In this document: positions 36,901-50,236 of the stretch, in pieces
Position numbering within the stretch: position 1 is the stretch's first letter
Layout of the letters: every line of letters starts with the position of its first letter
NCBI GenBank assembly: GCA_946699065.1
Contig: CAMPDV010000059.1
Coordinates: 496,001 to 560,000 of the forward strand
Source: Loxodes magnus
Taxonomy: Eukaryota > Ciliophora > Karyorelictea > Loxodida > Loxodidae
Direction: 5' to 3'
DNA length: 64,000 nt
The notes under the pieces: model-generated
Seen by the model: only the letters and a program-made list of their open reading frames with translations
Told to the model about the DNA's origin: nothing
Database searches by the model: none
Program-made: the position numbers and the translations under genes

Positions 36901-39900
36901 CCTAAAACTATATGAATCTAAAAAATGAAGGTTTCTAGTTAAGTATAGTCTGTGGTAATGAAGGTGATGAAGGAGAAGGAGCTTTAACTTATAATTCGTT
37001 GATGATAAATGATTATATGATAGGCTATCTTTCTTTAGAGTGGGATTCTTAAGAAGTTTATGAAAATGTTATTTATGATTTTTATGTTGGCTTTATAATT
37101 GAAGAATCATATTAAATAGGACCAGGATGTAGGGTAGAAATATAATGAAATAGATAAAGTTTCTAGCCTGGCTGGATTGAGGTTAACAATTAATTCTGCG
37201 CCTCAATTCGATTGAACGAAACAAGTGTAATATGTTAGATAACTTAAAACGTTGAGAAATCCCTAAAAATAGCGTTTAAGTAAACATTAGTACTCAAGTA
37301 AAATTGAAACCTGCAAGAAAATAACTAATTAACAGATTATTTACTCAAATCTGTGAATGTATTTGGAACATGGAGTAGTGGAGCTAAAATATATCATTGT
37401 GAGAAGTTAGATAAGTTTCCAAGTGAATGCGGTAACATTATCAGATCAGATTTACAAGTTATAATTACCAAATCTAATCCTACATATTTGAGTATTTAGA
37501 ATGTAGTTATGAATCCCAATAACTTAGCAGTTAATGAAAATTGAATCTATTCGGATATCAAAATATAGTTTTAAGTTTAGACAGAACTTCCTTAATCAAA
37601 TAATTCTGCAACAATCCAATAAAAACCCAAATTACTGTTTTATATTCCTTTCCATTTCAAAATAAACCCTAAATGAAACTCTTTGTACTGTTATCTTAAC
37701 TTCTCAGCCTTTTGCTCTTTAACTTCTAACGTAATAAAAATAGTTCCATAAAAATAGATTTCCAAAGGTATAATTTATGAAATCAATTTGATTTAAATAG
37801 TTAGAATTTCTGAAAAATGAGATGCTAATGCTAACTAAGCTTGGAGTGGTGAATCTTATTTCCATAATAGTTTGATTGATCAAAGGAAATAGGCCTCAAG
37901 CAATAAGGAAGAATCTATGTACGCTGTACTGTCTGAAAAGCCCACTTTAATGATGACTCATCTATTCTTAACGATATTTCCTCCTAATGCTGGATAGTTG
38001 GCTTAATACACTTTCAAAACAATTTTTTAGCACAAGGTATACACTAAGCTAAATGAAAAATAAGAAATCAGAATAATGTTTGACTCTTACTATTTTGACT
38101 ATTATGTTGGAGATGCAGAATAATTCTAAAACTCTAACTCCACTAATAAAACCTCAGAAATCCCTATCTATAATATTCCCTGCCTTTTCTCTATTTTATA
38201 AGAAAGTGTTTAAAAATGGGAATACTTGGAAACATTTTGCATAGTATAAAAGCATTATATTAAAATAAGTGTCGAAAAAGAAATAAAGCCTAATACTGAG
38301 CTTAAGATAGAATTAATGGGAATTAGAAACCCTGAAACTTCAAGCAAGCTTTACTTTACTTTGCTATATATGAATTTTAAAGAAAATTATTAGAACCCCT
38401 AATAGAAAGCTCTTATTTACTAAACCACTTCTTTCAACTATAGTTCTACTCCTTTAGTGTGATTTGATTTAATAAACGTTACGATTGATTATACAAAGGA
38501 ATCAAATGCTATTAGAGGAATTGATGACTATGAACTTTGATTCAGAGTATGAGATAAAAACAAAACTATGTAGAGTGTAGTTCAAAAAAATCCAACTGGT
38601 ACTTTCGTAGTGCGTTTTCCTGATTAATACTTGCTTAATCCATACCAAAATCTCATTTAAGGGTATAATAAATCCTTTGATTGCAACTTATATAAAACTT
38701 AAAAAATGCTAGATTATAATGATAAAAGTCCATGGAAAAAAATTCAAAAATGTAAGACAAACAATACTTTGAATAAATATGGGAATGCAATCACTTTTAA
38801 ATTCAGTTCAAGTATAACTTACTTTTCTTAGGAAAGTAACATATACAACTAGTACATTCTTAAGATTTCCCAAGTTAATAACCCTTATTTTGGAATTCTA
38901 AGATCAGCTAAAGAAACAAGTTATGACATAAACTGAAGCGATAATACTCCAAAAGATTTAGGAGATGACCTTTGGGTAAAGTATGACGCTTATACTTAAA
39001 AGTTTGAAATTTCAATATGAGATGAACTATAAGTCTATAGCACTAATAACAAAACTTACGCTTCTAGGAGTTATGGAATTTTGCATCACGCTTACTTGGG
39101 ATTTTTCAAAATAAATTCATTTTTAAATATTTTGAATTCAAACTTTTCTAATGTAGAGTTTGTTGAAGTCGTAGCTGGACTTTAAAGTAATCAGTATTAC
39201 GTTGGAACTGGAAGAAATTTACAGGAGTGTAAAAACAATCCAGTTAAGTCTACTTATGTGAAAGTCTCTTCAAACAACGATTGAGTTTAGTTTAATACTA
39301 ACCAACAAACAGGAACACTATACTAAAACGATTTCTTACTCGGATTTAAAGTTACTGCTAACTAAGATGAGGGTGGCTTAGTAAAGTATATTTCATGGAA
39401 AAAATTAGATTAAAAATATGACTCTTATTATTATAAATTTGGAGAGTTGCCTGAAACTAAAGTCATAATTTAAGAAAATAAGGCAAATAATCTTGCAACA
39501 ATGAATATTTCATAACACTTCATTTCACTAAAGACAGATCAAACTTCACTTCCTATTTATATAACATTAACTAACTCTCCTGCTTTTCAAGTTATCGTTT
39601 ATATGACCATTGAATTATCTTTCAGTAATTAAACTGAAGTAAACCATTAACCTAGTTCAGATTACGTCTAAGTTTCTCCAAGTTAAACTCTTAAATTCGT
39701 GCCTTGGGTGTCATAGAAAACTATAAATATCACTGTTACTGACAAATGGGATTTTTAAAAGGCAGACTAATTGAGAATTTTATTTAAATACTAAGGGGCC
39801 AATAAAGATTCATACGTTAGTTAGAAAAAAGATTTTATCTCTGTAAGTATCAGTGAAGATTAAGTTAATAGCAACTTGTATTTGACAATAAATTAAGAAA

Positions 39901-41183
39901 GCATTAAAACTAATACTTTTTCGTTTTCAATGTAAGGATGAAGTTCTGTTGGCTATTTATATTGAATTGTACTTCCTAAAGTTCAAAAGGGTCCTTTATC
40001 ACCTAATCGAGTAAAGAACTGGGCACTTGGTGTTTAAAGTTCAAATCCTGAATTTATGGCTAATAGTTCATATAATTAAACAGAAATAGAATTATACCAT
40101 TAAGAATTAACATAATGAGAAGTGAGTATATTGATAGAAAAAGGCCTTTATTTATAATTTGCTTACCTAAAGGGAGGGCCTATTATTATTTACGAAAACA
40201 ACTCTTCCTTCACAATTTAACAATTAGATGATAATACATTTTTTTGGGCTGATCTAGAATATACACTCTATTTAATTGTTGAATTCAACAAAGATTATTC
40301 TTAAATTCAAGAAATTAGCTTTACAACCAAAAGTACTCCTCAAAATAGATGAACAAGTTGCCTTGTTTCAGGAAGCAAAGTAACATAAGATAACATAAAC
40401 TAAGTAGTATGCTCTTACTTAGAATCTATTCAATGAAATTGTAATTAAACTAAATATGATTATAAGTGGGTTTACCCTTATGAAGAAAAAAGAAGACTTT
40501 TAACTGAGAAAGAAATCCAAGAAGTTGTAATTCTACTTGTTTCAGATCCATCAGGGGAAAATCCATAAAATCCTTCAATCATATTGCAAACTTAAACAAA
40601 CTGTACAATTTGCTTGATTAAATTTTAAGATTTGCTGGATCAAAATGATCTAAAAATCTCAGCTGAAGGATATATTACAAGTACGTCTTACAATATTGAA
40701 AAACTAGATGAATTATCAACGGTTGATCCTATTGCTTTATTACGTTAATCCAGCTAAACAAGTTTTACAATTATTACTTATTTTGAAGGGTATGAATATC
40801 ATCTAGTCTATGCTATTATTTTTAAAGCTAACGAAAGTTACACTATTAGCTCAGATCAAGTTTTGTCAGGCCTTGATTATTAAAACTTTCCTGCTATTTA
40901 GCATTTATATGATTAGTTCCCTGAAATTAAAAACAATAATACAGAATACTCATAGGCTGGATTAATATTCGATGAAGGCTTATTTCCAAGTACCAAATAT
41001 TAAATTTGCTTTGTCGCTGTTAATGGATATACTTCTGTAGCTAATGGATTAACAAGCGAAGTATAATGTAAAGAAATTACGACACAAGATTTTTAGTTCC
41101 AAAAAGAGGAAACTTCTGATGCGCATGCTATAGGAGTTGGAATATTCCTCCTCATATTAACTTTAATATAAATTATAATATGA
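33939..41183 (+). CDS. giant membrane-anchored surface-type protein, paralogue 2 (2,414 aa)
   Basis: Intronless, 2,415 codons from ATG 33939 to TGA 41181-41183. A clear signal peptide (FLSLVLLLSCYLLVGG) is followed by YPVRITYCTQFWNPDP, which aligns with the start of the mature region of paralogue 1 (CSEGWYPDP). Landmarks occur in the same order and at nearly the same positions: GGTAGTATSF near 514, TYHDEDVWPEWTN near 964, CGNEGDEGEGALTYNS next, and HHAYLGFF versus HHGYLGFY near 1,700. The C-terminal membrane segment is AIGVGIFLLILTLIQIII just before the stop. Sequence between landmarks is only moderately similar, so the duplication is old or fast-evolving. Function unknown; topology suggests a surface protein. 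Confidence 0.85.
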
Positions 41184-43657
41184 CCTTTACTTAATATACA
41201 GTTAATTATCTTTAATTCTAACTTTATCTTTAATCATTTAAGGCTAAAACTTAAATTATGCCTTAAAGCCTTTAATAGCAAAATGTGATATAGACTTAGT
41301 TATTAGTGCTTATAGAATCTATCTTATAACTTTAATTTTCATAATTTCGCTCTTATCTGGTTCTTAAATAACCTATTGTATTCTTTTTATATACTCCTTA
41401 AGCAATTTAAGTCCCTATTTTAGTTCTTAAAATTGCCTTATAAATATAAATTTATCTATTTAAAAAGTTGAAAATAATAGAATTAGTTAAAAGGCTAATA
41501 AATAGACATTTCAGAAACTTTTAGAACAATTATAACTAAATACAGGAAGTTAGTTAATGGGGATAACTATAGCTACTCTAAAATAACTAGATCCTTTAGC
41601 TTATTTTTTATTTTAACTGCTTAGTTTATTTAATTAATTAATAAGCTCTTTAAGTCCTTTAATAGATTTTAGAGCTTTACCTTCTAATCTAATTTTTCCT
41701 TTATATTTATATAAAAAAGCATAAATTAAGTTAAAGCAGGTATTTTATAAAACTTATAAAACAGTAATTAAACTAAGTCTTTATAAAAAACCCAAATTAC
41801 TTATCTAAAATTTATAATTTCTTGCTTTATATCAACTTTAACATTTAACTATTTAATTCCTCTTTATTCAGGAAGTATAAATAGGAGGATAATAAAAATG
41901 ATATTAATACAATTAATAAGGATTTCTTTATTTGCCAATAGAATGAAAAAAGAAAAGTGCTAACCATATTAATATTTTATGATTTATATACTTTACTCTA
42001 AATTTGCTTTGTATACATATACCTTTTAGCTAATTAATAGAAAGCTAGTTTCTTTTGTGCTTTTTTATTTCCAAATATTAAATTTATTACTCTAAACTTA
42101 GATTTTCAGATAGCTATATGTCACTGCTTTTATTATATATAAATATAATCATTTTAGTTAAAAGAAAAAATTAGTTGAGCAAGAAATTTAAGAAAGATTA
42201 AGATTATTTAGAGTTAGTAATGGATGTAACTAGAATATGAGTATAAGGAATATTTCTGTATTTAATTATGAAGATGGTCCTATTTGGAAATAGACATCAA
42301 ATTTATAGTAACAAGCTATTTCTTCTAACCTCATTCTTTCTTTATCTTTTTGATTAGTTTAACTTAATAATAATAATTTGCTTTAAAGCATAAGAATTAA
42401 GCTTAGATAAGACTTACTCTGAATAAAAGAGAGATAACTTTTAGAAAGGTTAATTTTATTCATTTACAAAACAAATTGAAATTTAACTTGACGTAACTAT
42501 TAAAATATAATAAAAATCCCTTAACGTTAATAATAGTTTAATGCATAGCATACTCCAATAAATTAATTCTATAGCATTTTATTTATTTTATAATACAATA
42601 TTATTGTATGCTTTTATTTAATTCATTGCCTTTTCTTCAGTATTAAATGCTTTTTTATGCTTAGAAGATTTTTAAGACTAAAATGCAATATTTTTTAATC
42701 TCATTATACATGAAATTTCTTTTTATTACAATTATCAGAGTAATTTGCTCATAACTTATATATTTTAGATCTTAGGTTTGATAATTATTTAGAGTACATA
42801 AAATGGATAAATTAGTCTAGCTATGCTATATTTGGAGATTATTAGAAGTTATAGATTATCTCTAACTTAACGTTTAGCTCTATTTTAGTGTATTTTCCTT
42901 TTCTTTCTTCAAGAATTACTTATTTCTAATTGTTTCTAACTCTCTAAAAATTGCTTTAAACTATGATTTTCTATTTTTAAGTATAATAATGCAAGAAACA
43001 TTTTCTAGTTGTAGATAAAATAAGATTATTGTAAATAATTCCTAAAAGAGTTATCACTCCTTAAATAAGGTTGGGATATAATGAACAGATTAGCTAAAAA
43101 TTTAAGATCTAAAGTGTAAAAAGGAAATAAAAGGTAAAGGGACAATAAAATGCTAGTTAGTTAGAGAATTTCTTGCTTTAAAGCATTATTTAGCATCTTA
43201 AATCTATTTCAAACTCTTTAATTATTATTTCTTACAACTAACTTTAACTAAAGTAAAGAAACAAAGAATTGTTAAATTGAGCACATATTAATTATGAAGA
43301 TTATAATTAGAAACTCCAAGTAATAAATTAAGGTAATTTAAGTAATTGTTCCTAGACTAATAAATAAATACACAAATACTAAGCTTATTAAGTATCATTC
43401 ATTATAACTCTTATTTAAATAAGTTTATAAAAGTTCTATTTTAAAGGAAATAATAATAACAGTGTATTCACATAATATTATATGAAATTTATTTTTCTTT
43501 ATATAATCCAAATGAAATTTGATTTGCTTATATTAATTCTGATTTCAGAAATTAATTTAAAAAGCATTAATCAAATTATAAAAAGCAAATTGTAAAATAG
43601 CATGTATAATAGCATAAAATAAGGAATTTTTATTAATCATATAACTTTAAAAAGAAA
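41184..43657. other. AT-rich intergenic region
   Basis: About 2.5 kb with no gene recognised. Confidence 0.5.
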
Positions 43658-43978
43658 ATGAATAAAAGCTTAATTTTAACTATCTTTATGTTTGCATTCT
43701 TTTAGTTTTTAATATTCAAATCTTAAAAATTTTAAAAGACGAATGATGATAATTTATTTAGAATAGGAAGCAAAAAATAATTAGATGGTAAATAAGTAAT
43801 TATATCTCTAATTTAATAAATAGGATTACTTCAAAATAGATACTTATCAATATAGATATAAGAATCACTTGGCTTTAATGGAAAGATGGATAAATAGAAA
43901 ATAAAACTCTAAGTTAAAGAGATTGATGAAGAATTTAGTATTGTGCTAGTTGAATTTAAATTAAGAGGTAAAGTTTAA
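43658..43978 (+). CDS. small secreted or membrane ORF, about 106 aa
   Basis: MNKSLILTIFMFAFFQFLIF is a signal peptide or anchor. A hydrophilic region follows (FRIGSKKQLDGKQVIISLIQ; QVKEIDEEFSIVLVEFKLRG). There is no TGA in any frame near the end before the convergent RCC1-TBC gene begins; the first in-frame candidate stop is TAA at 43976-43978. Reading on to TGA at 44147-44149 would overlap that gene's coding region by 125 bases. The exact end is therefore uncertain. Family unknown. Confidence 0.45.
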
Positions 43979-44024
43979 TTTTGTAAGATAAATAAAACTT
44001 TATATACCATTTAAATTGCAAGTT

Positions 44025-46402
44025 TCAATCTGGCAAAAATTCCTTTTGCAAGTTTGGAATCTCACTCTAGACCCACTCAGGTATTTTTATTTAGTCAATA
44101 TTTTCTGCTAGCTAATCAGGATCTTTTAAATGGAGTTTAATATCCTTGAGACATCTTCGAATATGGCCCATGTCACCTTGCAGCATAAAATATTGTAGCA
44201 TTTTCATTATTGCTATACCTGTCTTAAAAAGCATCACATCTCCTTCTAGCAAATACAAATCCCATACTCTTGAAACAACATCTTAACTAAGAGGTTTAGC
44301 ATAAATAGTAATAAATCATTCAATTAAATAATCATTAGGCTGAATATTCTCATTTTCTAAATGCTCTGCAAGAGTAGGAAGATTATGCTGAAGAAGAAAT
44401 TTAAAGAGTTAGCATCTTCTTTAAATTTACTGTTCATCTAAACGGTAAAAACTTATTAGCAAAGGATTAAAAATTAAATTTGCCATACAAACAAAAGCTT
44501 TGAAGTCTTCCATATATAGCAGTAATAAGGCTGCTACATAACTCATTCCTTAAACATATCCAATATCTGGTCTACTTAAGCAAAAAACCATAAGCACATC
44601 CTAAAGTTATTCAAACATAGGACCATCTTTTTTAAAATACCCTAATTCAGGGAAAGTTCTAGGAATATCGTATTCTATGAGAGCTAAACTTTTTTCTTTT
44701 GAATGAATAGTTTCTGATTCTTCACTTATCTTTAGTTAATCCCTAAACCATCTAGCTTTTTCTAAATGAATTTTATAAAATTCCTCAGTGAAGCATATTC
44801 TATTTCCAATCATAAAAATTCATACTTTTGATCTAATTTTTGGAGGAAGGCCTTATTTCCAAATTTTAATAGTGGAACTTTTGCTTTTACTATGTTAAAG
44901 CTTACTTCTTTTCCCACTGTGGAAGAATTTCGCTCTCCCAGATTTCTTAGAGTTATCTTATTCTATCTTCTTTTTACTGCTATAATTCTTGCTAAATTTA
45001 CTATATAAAATCTTACTGCTTGCTTTTCTTTTTCTGCCAACTTTTGAAGATAAGCTTTCATATTTGCATCTACTAATTCTCGATGTTTTTTTGCTTCATT
45101 AGGATCTTTTGGTGGCAAATTTTAAGGTCTAAAATCCTTGTCATTTTCATTTACATGTATTCCCCAATGTATAAGCATTTGAGTTTTATCCATTAATTCT
45201 TATACCATACTCTTCTACTATATTTCAAAAGGCTAAATAATTTCTTCCTGCATCTCTTATCATTCGTTCTATAAAAATGTTAGCAAAAAGCAATTTTCAG
45301 CTCCACAGTATATTTAGCAAGAACTTTATAATTAAACATTCATTCAGTGTACTTAAGTTGGAATTGATCTATTTACGTTTTGCTCATTTCCTAGTTATCC
45401 TTTATTGCCTAATCCACATACATGAAGTTTTCCATCATTTGTAGCTATTAAACTATGAAAAGCACCACATGCGACTCTTATGACTTTCTATAATCCTACT
45501 TGCACAGGCAAAGTTCTCGAATCATTATGTCCAAGACCAAGTTATCCATAGCCATTAAACCCAAAAGTAAATAATTGTCCAGTTTTTGAAAGAGCAGCAG
45601 AGTGTAAATAGCCACATTATACATTAATTATATCTTTATCAACCAAATCTTAAATTATCTGTGGCTAATATATGTTCTAATTATCTCCTTACCCTAATCG
45701 TCCATCTGCTCCTGCTCCTCAACTAAAAGCATAGCTTATTTTGTTTTAATCATTTGCCAAAGCCAGATTATGCGAAAAGCCACTTGAAATCTAAAAAAAA
45801 TTAAATTCTAATACGCTTTAAATTAATGTAGGCTATTCAATCACTTCTTTATCAGGACCTTATCCAAGTCTTCCTTTTTCTCCTCTACCCCAGCTATAAA
45901 TTTTTCCTTCAGTATCAATTGCTAAGCAATGCTAATTGCCAAGAGCTAATGTTACTATAGTGAAAGTATGATCAATTTCTTTTAATAAGAATTTTGGTTA
46001 TTAATCAGTTTATCTAGCTTTCTGAATTTTGAGAATTTTTTCTTCTTCAACAATATCAGTTGAAGAATCTTAGAGAGTTATTAGTTTTTAATTATTACTC
46101 AAGCATATAATTTGCTTATCTGAAGCAAAGGCTTATTCCCAGTATGTCTAATGCTCAGTTTTATAGTTTTGTAATTCTATACTAATAATAGCTTGCTTTT
46201 GCTAGTTTTATTCGTTTAGAATGCAGCTGCCTCAATAATAAATTTCTCCATCATTTGTTAAAATAGAAGAACACTTTCTACCTATTGCTATATCTTTCAC
46301 ATTATCTGGAGAATCTAATAGCATTGGCTTATTTCTATATGCAGCTTCGCCTAGTCTACCCCAAGCCCAAATTCGTATCTACTTTTGGAAAATCTCTTCC
46401 AT
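44025..46402 (-). CDS. RCC1-repeat / TBC-domain fusion protein (probable Rab GAP), 781 aa
   Basis: The N-terminal half is a beta-propeller of RCC1 repeats (for example IYSWGRGEKGRLGQGPDKEV, FTFGFNGYGQLGLGHND, VCGLGNKGQLGNEQNVN). A helical, Gln-rich linker carries two 16-nt introns. The C-terminal TBC domain starts IKIWKQGLPPKIRSKVW and includes the arginine finger (IEYDIPRTFPELG) and the glutamine finger in IGYVQGMSY; that catalytic Gln is a TAA codon. Further landmarks are YLIEWFITIYAKPL (Trp is TGA) and SRVWDLYLLEGDVMLF. It ends at TGA (44027-44025). TBC proteins accelerate GTP hydrolysis by Rab GTPases in membrane traffic; both catalytic fingers are present, so activity is expected. The RCC1 half probably binds a partner. 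Confidence 0.9.
44890..44905 (-). other. 16-nt intron before the TBC domain
   Basis: The sense sequence is GTAAGCTTTAACATAG. It joins ILPQWEK to the start of the TBC domain (…STIKIWKQGLPPK). Confidence 0.88.
45001..45016 (-). other. 16-nt intron in the RCC1-TBC linker
   Basis: The sense sequence is GTAAGATTTTATATAG. It joins LAEKEKQA to QIQQELQQQKEDRI, restoring one frame through to the second intron. Confidence 0.88.
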
Positions 46403-47792
46403 AATTAAATGTTTTAATTAAAGGTAATAAACACAATGCAGAACCTAAAGATAAACTTTATTTTTAAGTAAATAAAGCAAAAGAAGACTAAAAAGCTCAT
46501 AATTATTTCAATAAGCCAAAGACTTCACTAGCCAACCATATAAATATATGGTAAAATAAGGAAATTCTAAACTCAAAGTAACTAATTACTGAGTCATTAA
46601 AACTAATCTGATTTTAGTTTGCTTCTATAGGTAAAATAAGTTTAATTATACTCTAACTTAACTATTCTATAAATGCTAGTGACCACCTTTTAATAGTTTA
46701 ATTAATAATCAAATAAAACTCATTGTGCAATAATAGAGCTAATAAGTTAACATAAACCTGCTTTATAGATGCTTTTAATAGTATATATGTTCATGCTATC
46801 AAAAATGATTTTACTAAGAAATTAGATTATTTAACTTTGGTATTAAAGTAGATATAAGATGATATAAGGTTTAATGATAGTTGTAAACTGTTTGAATATT
46901 AGGATAGCTAAGATAAATAATAATATGCTGGTATATTTTATGGATTATTAATTATTTATAAACCTTCATTATTCTGTTTACTCTTCAATATTTCTATTAT
47001 TATTATTTCTTAAAATTGTTGTTTTGCTCAAGATTAAACCTTATTATTACTAAAAAACGAATATAATTCTTACTTAAAGGTTCATTAAAAAGAATAAATT
47101 AAAGATAAAAGGGAAGTTTATAATTCTAAGCTCTTATATAATTAAAGTTATTTAAAGGGAAAAAGGAAAGTAAGTGAATAGATTATAATTAGAGGAAAAA
47201 TAAATAAAGACTAACAGATTAAAAGTAATTAAGATAATCATGCTTCCTAGTTATTTAAATTAGTATAAATAATAGTTACTCCTTTAAATGTTTATTTATA
47301 ACTGCAAAGGCTGTTAATTTAATTTAGATATAGCCAAAGTGCAGTAATGTTATAATTTAAAGTATGATTTTAATATAGTTATTTTAAGGTTAGTTATTAT
47401 AATTATATATGCTTTTAAGAAAGATATATGCCATATTATTATACTCTTTAGTTGAACTTTTCAGCTTGTAATAGAGTAAGGTATTTATTAAATTGTGTAA
47501 GGTAAGTTAATTTTTATTTGATTAGTCTAGTCTAATTTTTAAATGAGAATATAATATATTAAATTTGTTTGTAATTGTTGATTTTAATTCTGATTGAAAT
47601 TTTATTTTATTTATTCAGTTTTGAAAATAAATTTTGTGCTTATTCAAAAATAAAATATCTGATATTAGTGTTTTATGAGACTCAAAAGATAGACTTAGAG
47701 ATGGTTGTGAGGAATAGTTAATTGATGTTTTCATTGGTATAATTTTGTATAGTTTAAGCATTAAGAGATATTAAATTAAGCAAAAGAAAATA
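46403..47792. other. AT-rich intergenic region
   Basis: About 1.4 kb with no gene recognised. Confidence 0.5.
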
Positions 47793-49163
47793 TCATTCAT
47801 TCTCCTTCTTCAACTACCCCATTAGATCTTCTAAACTTGTGAATTTAGTCTAGTATTGTCTCAAAGTAAATGGAACTTATTTACCACCTCCTTTTCTTAC
47901 TTCCATTTTTTTTACTTGAGGTAATTTTTTTAAAAGTGGATTCAACTACCGACTGATTTCTTAAGTAGTAAGAATAGCTGAATTGTTTTTCATGTGTTTT
48001 TTAGTAGTTTAGATTTAATCCAATTGACTATTATTTTAAGATCTGACAGATTCAATTCTTTTAACAGTTTCTTTTTATTTTTCATTTTATTGTTTAGTCT
48101 TATTAATCTTTTTAAATCCTTTATATAGGAAATCTTTATGTTCAGAGACTGGGAACTCTTTTAAAAGTCATTCACTCATTCTTTTAATTTTATCTTCAAT
48201 GAACTTATTGTTCTTTTATAGTTCAGGACTTAATTATAAGTTTTCATTAAGTTTTACTTGCTATTCATTTTTCATATTTCTATAAGAAAATAATTAATCC
48301 TAACTATTGAAAAATTCACTTTTTTCCTTCATAAACTCATTGTATCCTTTTATAGCTTTGGAATTTAATCTTCAGTGAACTCCGAAATCTTTTTAGTAGC
48401 TTTAGATTTTTTCAAATCCTGAACTAATTTCATTTCTCAAATTTATTTTCTTTCTTTTTGATTTTTAGAAGCCTTTATTTTTAGTATTTTTGCTTACTCC
48501 AAAATAATCAATTTTGTTAATATTTTATTCTCCTTATTCGTCTAATGATTCTTACATTTTATGATCCTTCTGAAGATGTAATGGAACGTAATTATCTGCT
48601 TGGATGAACTGTTTTTTCTTATTTACTATATAGCTCTTATAAGCCTCAAAATCTTTTTATTCTGATCTTTATTGATTTTATATTAACTCAGCTTTTGCCT
48701 TTTTGAGCTCTTTTCGCTTTACTTCATGCTATTTTTCTTACTTTTATTCGTCCTTAATTTTACTCATCTGCTTCTAAATTTCCTAAAACTTCCAAATTTG
48801 TAGAATAATATCAACTATATCTCTAGGCACATCCAAATTGTTTATTACATGAATATCTTGCTTCCAAATAAAGTCCTAGAAGCATTGCTTTTTAGTGTTT
48901 CTGTTTACTTCGTTTATTTTAGCTTAATCATATACGTCTTTTTTCCTATCCATTTTTAAGGAAACAGAAACTTACAAAATTAATAATTAATTACATAAGC
49001 CAAAATTACTTTTTCTACCCTTCCAATCTATATCACCTTCATCTCTATTAGAATAACCCTATTTTTATCATCTAGCAAGATAAGATCTTCTAATCTTACT
49101 CCCTAACTTATTTTTAATAAGACATTCTACTACAAGCTAAAGTTTTCTGATACTAGCTTGCAT
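47793..49163 (-). CDS. Lys/Gln-rich helical protein of unknown function, 456 aa
   Basis: The frame is open from ATG 49163 (MQASIRKLQLVVECLIKNKL) to TGA 47795-47793 with no intron. The first 60 residues are basic and contain GRKSNFGLCN. After an internal Met at 48953 comes a region with VINNLDVPRDIVDIILQIWK and then a long Lys/Glu/Gln-rich helical body. Near the C-terminus are HKDFLYKGFKKINKTK and RKGGGKQVPFTLRQYQTKFT. The start could be the Met at 48953, but upstream sequence reads as protein. Four TGA codons are read as Trp. No known domain; neighbour on the other side is divergent. Confidence 0.65.
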
Positions 49164-49184
49164 GATTAAATAAATAAATCTTAG

Positions 49185-50236
49185 GATATAAAAGTAAAGT
49201 GTATTAAAGAGTCTGAATTAGGATAATTCTCAAATGAATATAGAGATAAATCTTAATATATTATAATAAAATCATCTCCATAGCTTAATGTAAGCATCTA
49301 TATATACCCATGTTATTTAGAATTACATCCAAATTTAGCTTGGGAACTATAAGAAAGATAAGTAGAAAGAAGTAACTCAATTGGTTAATTAAATGTATAA
49401 AAATCATATAATAATGGATATAATTCAATGGAACTCTAAGGAAAAGCCAGCTGAGTTAATTAATAAATTAAAATTAGATAAATCAAAATAATTAGGCATA
49501 TCTACATAAATAGCTATAGAAAATATTAAGAAATTATATCTCTTTTACTTAATTCTATGGGATTGGCTTTTAGGGAAAATTTAACTATGTTTCCTTATCT
49601 TTTGAAAGTTGAATTAAATGATAAAAATTTATAGGAAAAGAATGTGAACTCAAACTCCTCTTTAGTATTATGAGAATTATAAGATAGGGAATATTAATTT
49701 AAAAATGTAGAGGAACTTAGTGAATTGAATAAATTAACTAATTTAATTTCTATAGATGATTTGGAATATCCAATTACATAAATTAAAGATACAATTCATC
49801 AATTCTAAACTTTCCTTATTTAAATATTATATATGGATTAAATGAAGAAGGAGATTAGGCTGAAGTAGAGTATTATCCTTATTCAGATATGAGTTAAATG
49901 AATGGATATAAGAAGAGGAAGAAAAATTAAAAGATTAGAAAAAGATAAATTTTTATCAATAGGAAATATCAAAAAAGAAAGTGAGAATGCGAGTTAGATT
50001 GATAAATGTTAGATTTATTTAAAAATTTATGCGAAGAAAGCAAAAAACTCTATAAGAAAATAAATCAAATGAAAGACAAATGCTGTAGTTAGATTATTTA
50101 TAATATAATTTAATCAAGAAACTGTACTATATTGTTACTAAATATGCTAGTATTTACTCAATCAACAAAGATAGTTTATTCTATAACTTTAGCCATTTTT
50201 ACTTATAAACTTCTTTTATCTAAAATTCAATTTTGA
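49185..50236 (+). CDS. multi-exon gene of unknown function (model incomplete)
   Basis: Good protein-like sequence runs in one frame from about 49,185 to 49,850 (SSPQLNVSIYIYPCYLELHP; NLAWELQERQVERSNS; LLLNSMGLAFRENLTMF; VEELSELNKLTNLISIDDLE). It then changes frame to NEWIQEEEEKLKDQKKINFY, and again to QMLDLFKNLCEESKKLYKKI, reaching TGA at 50234-50236. A GTATTATCCTTATTCAG (17 nt) or the overlapping 22-nt GTAGAG...CAG intron explains the first change; the second has only poor candidates. No in-frame ATG is seen before 49,428, so a 5' exon is missing or the copy is decaying. Family unknown. Confidence 0.4.
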
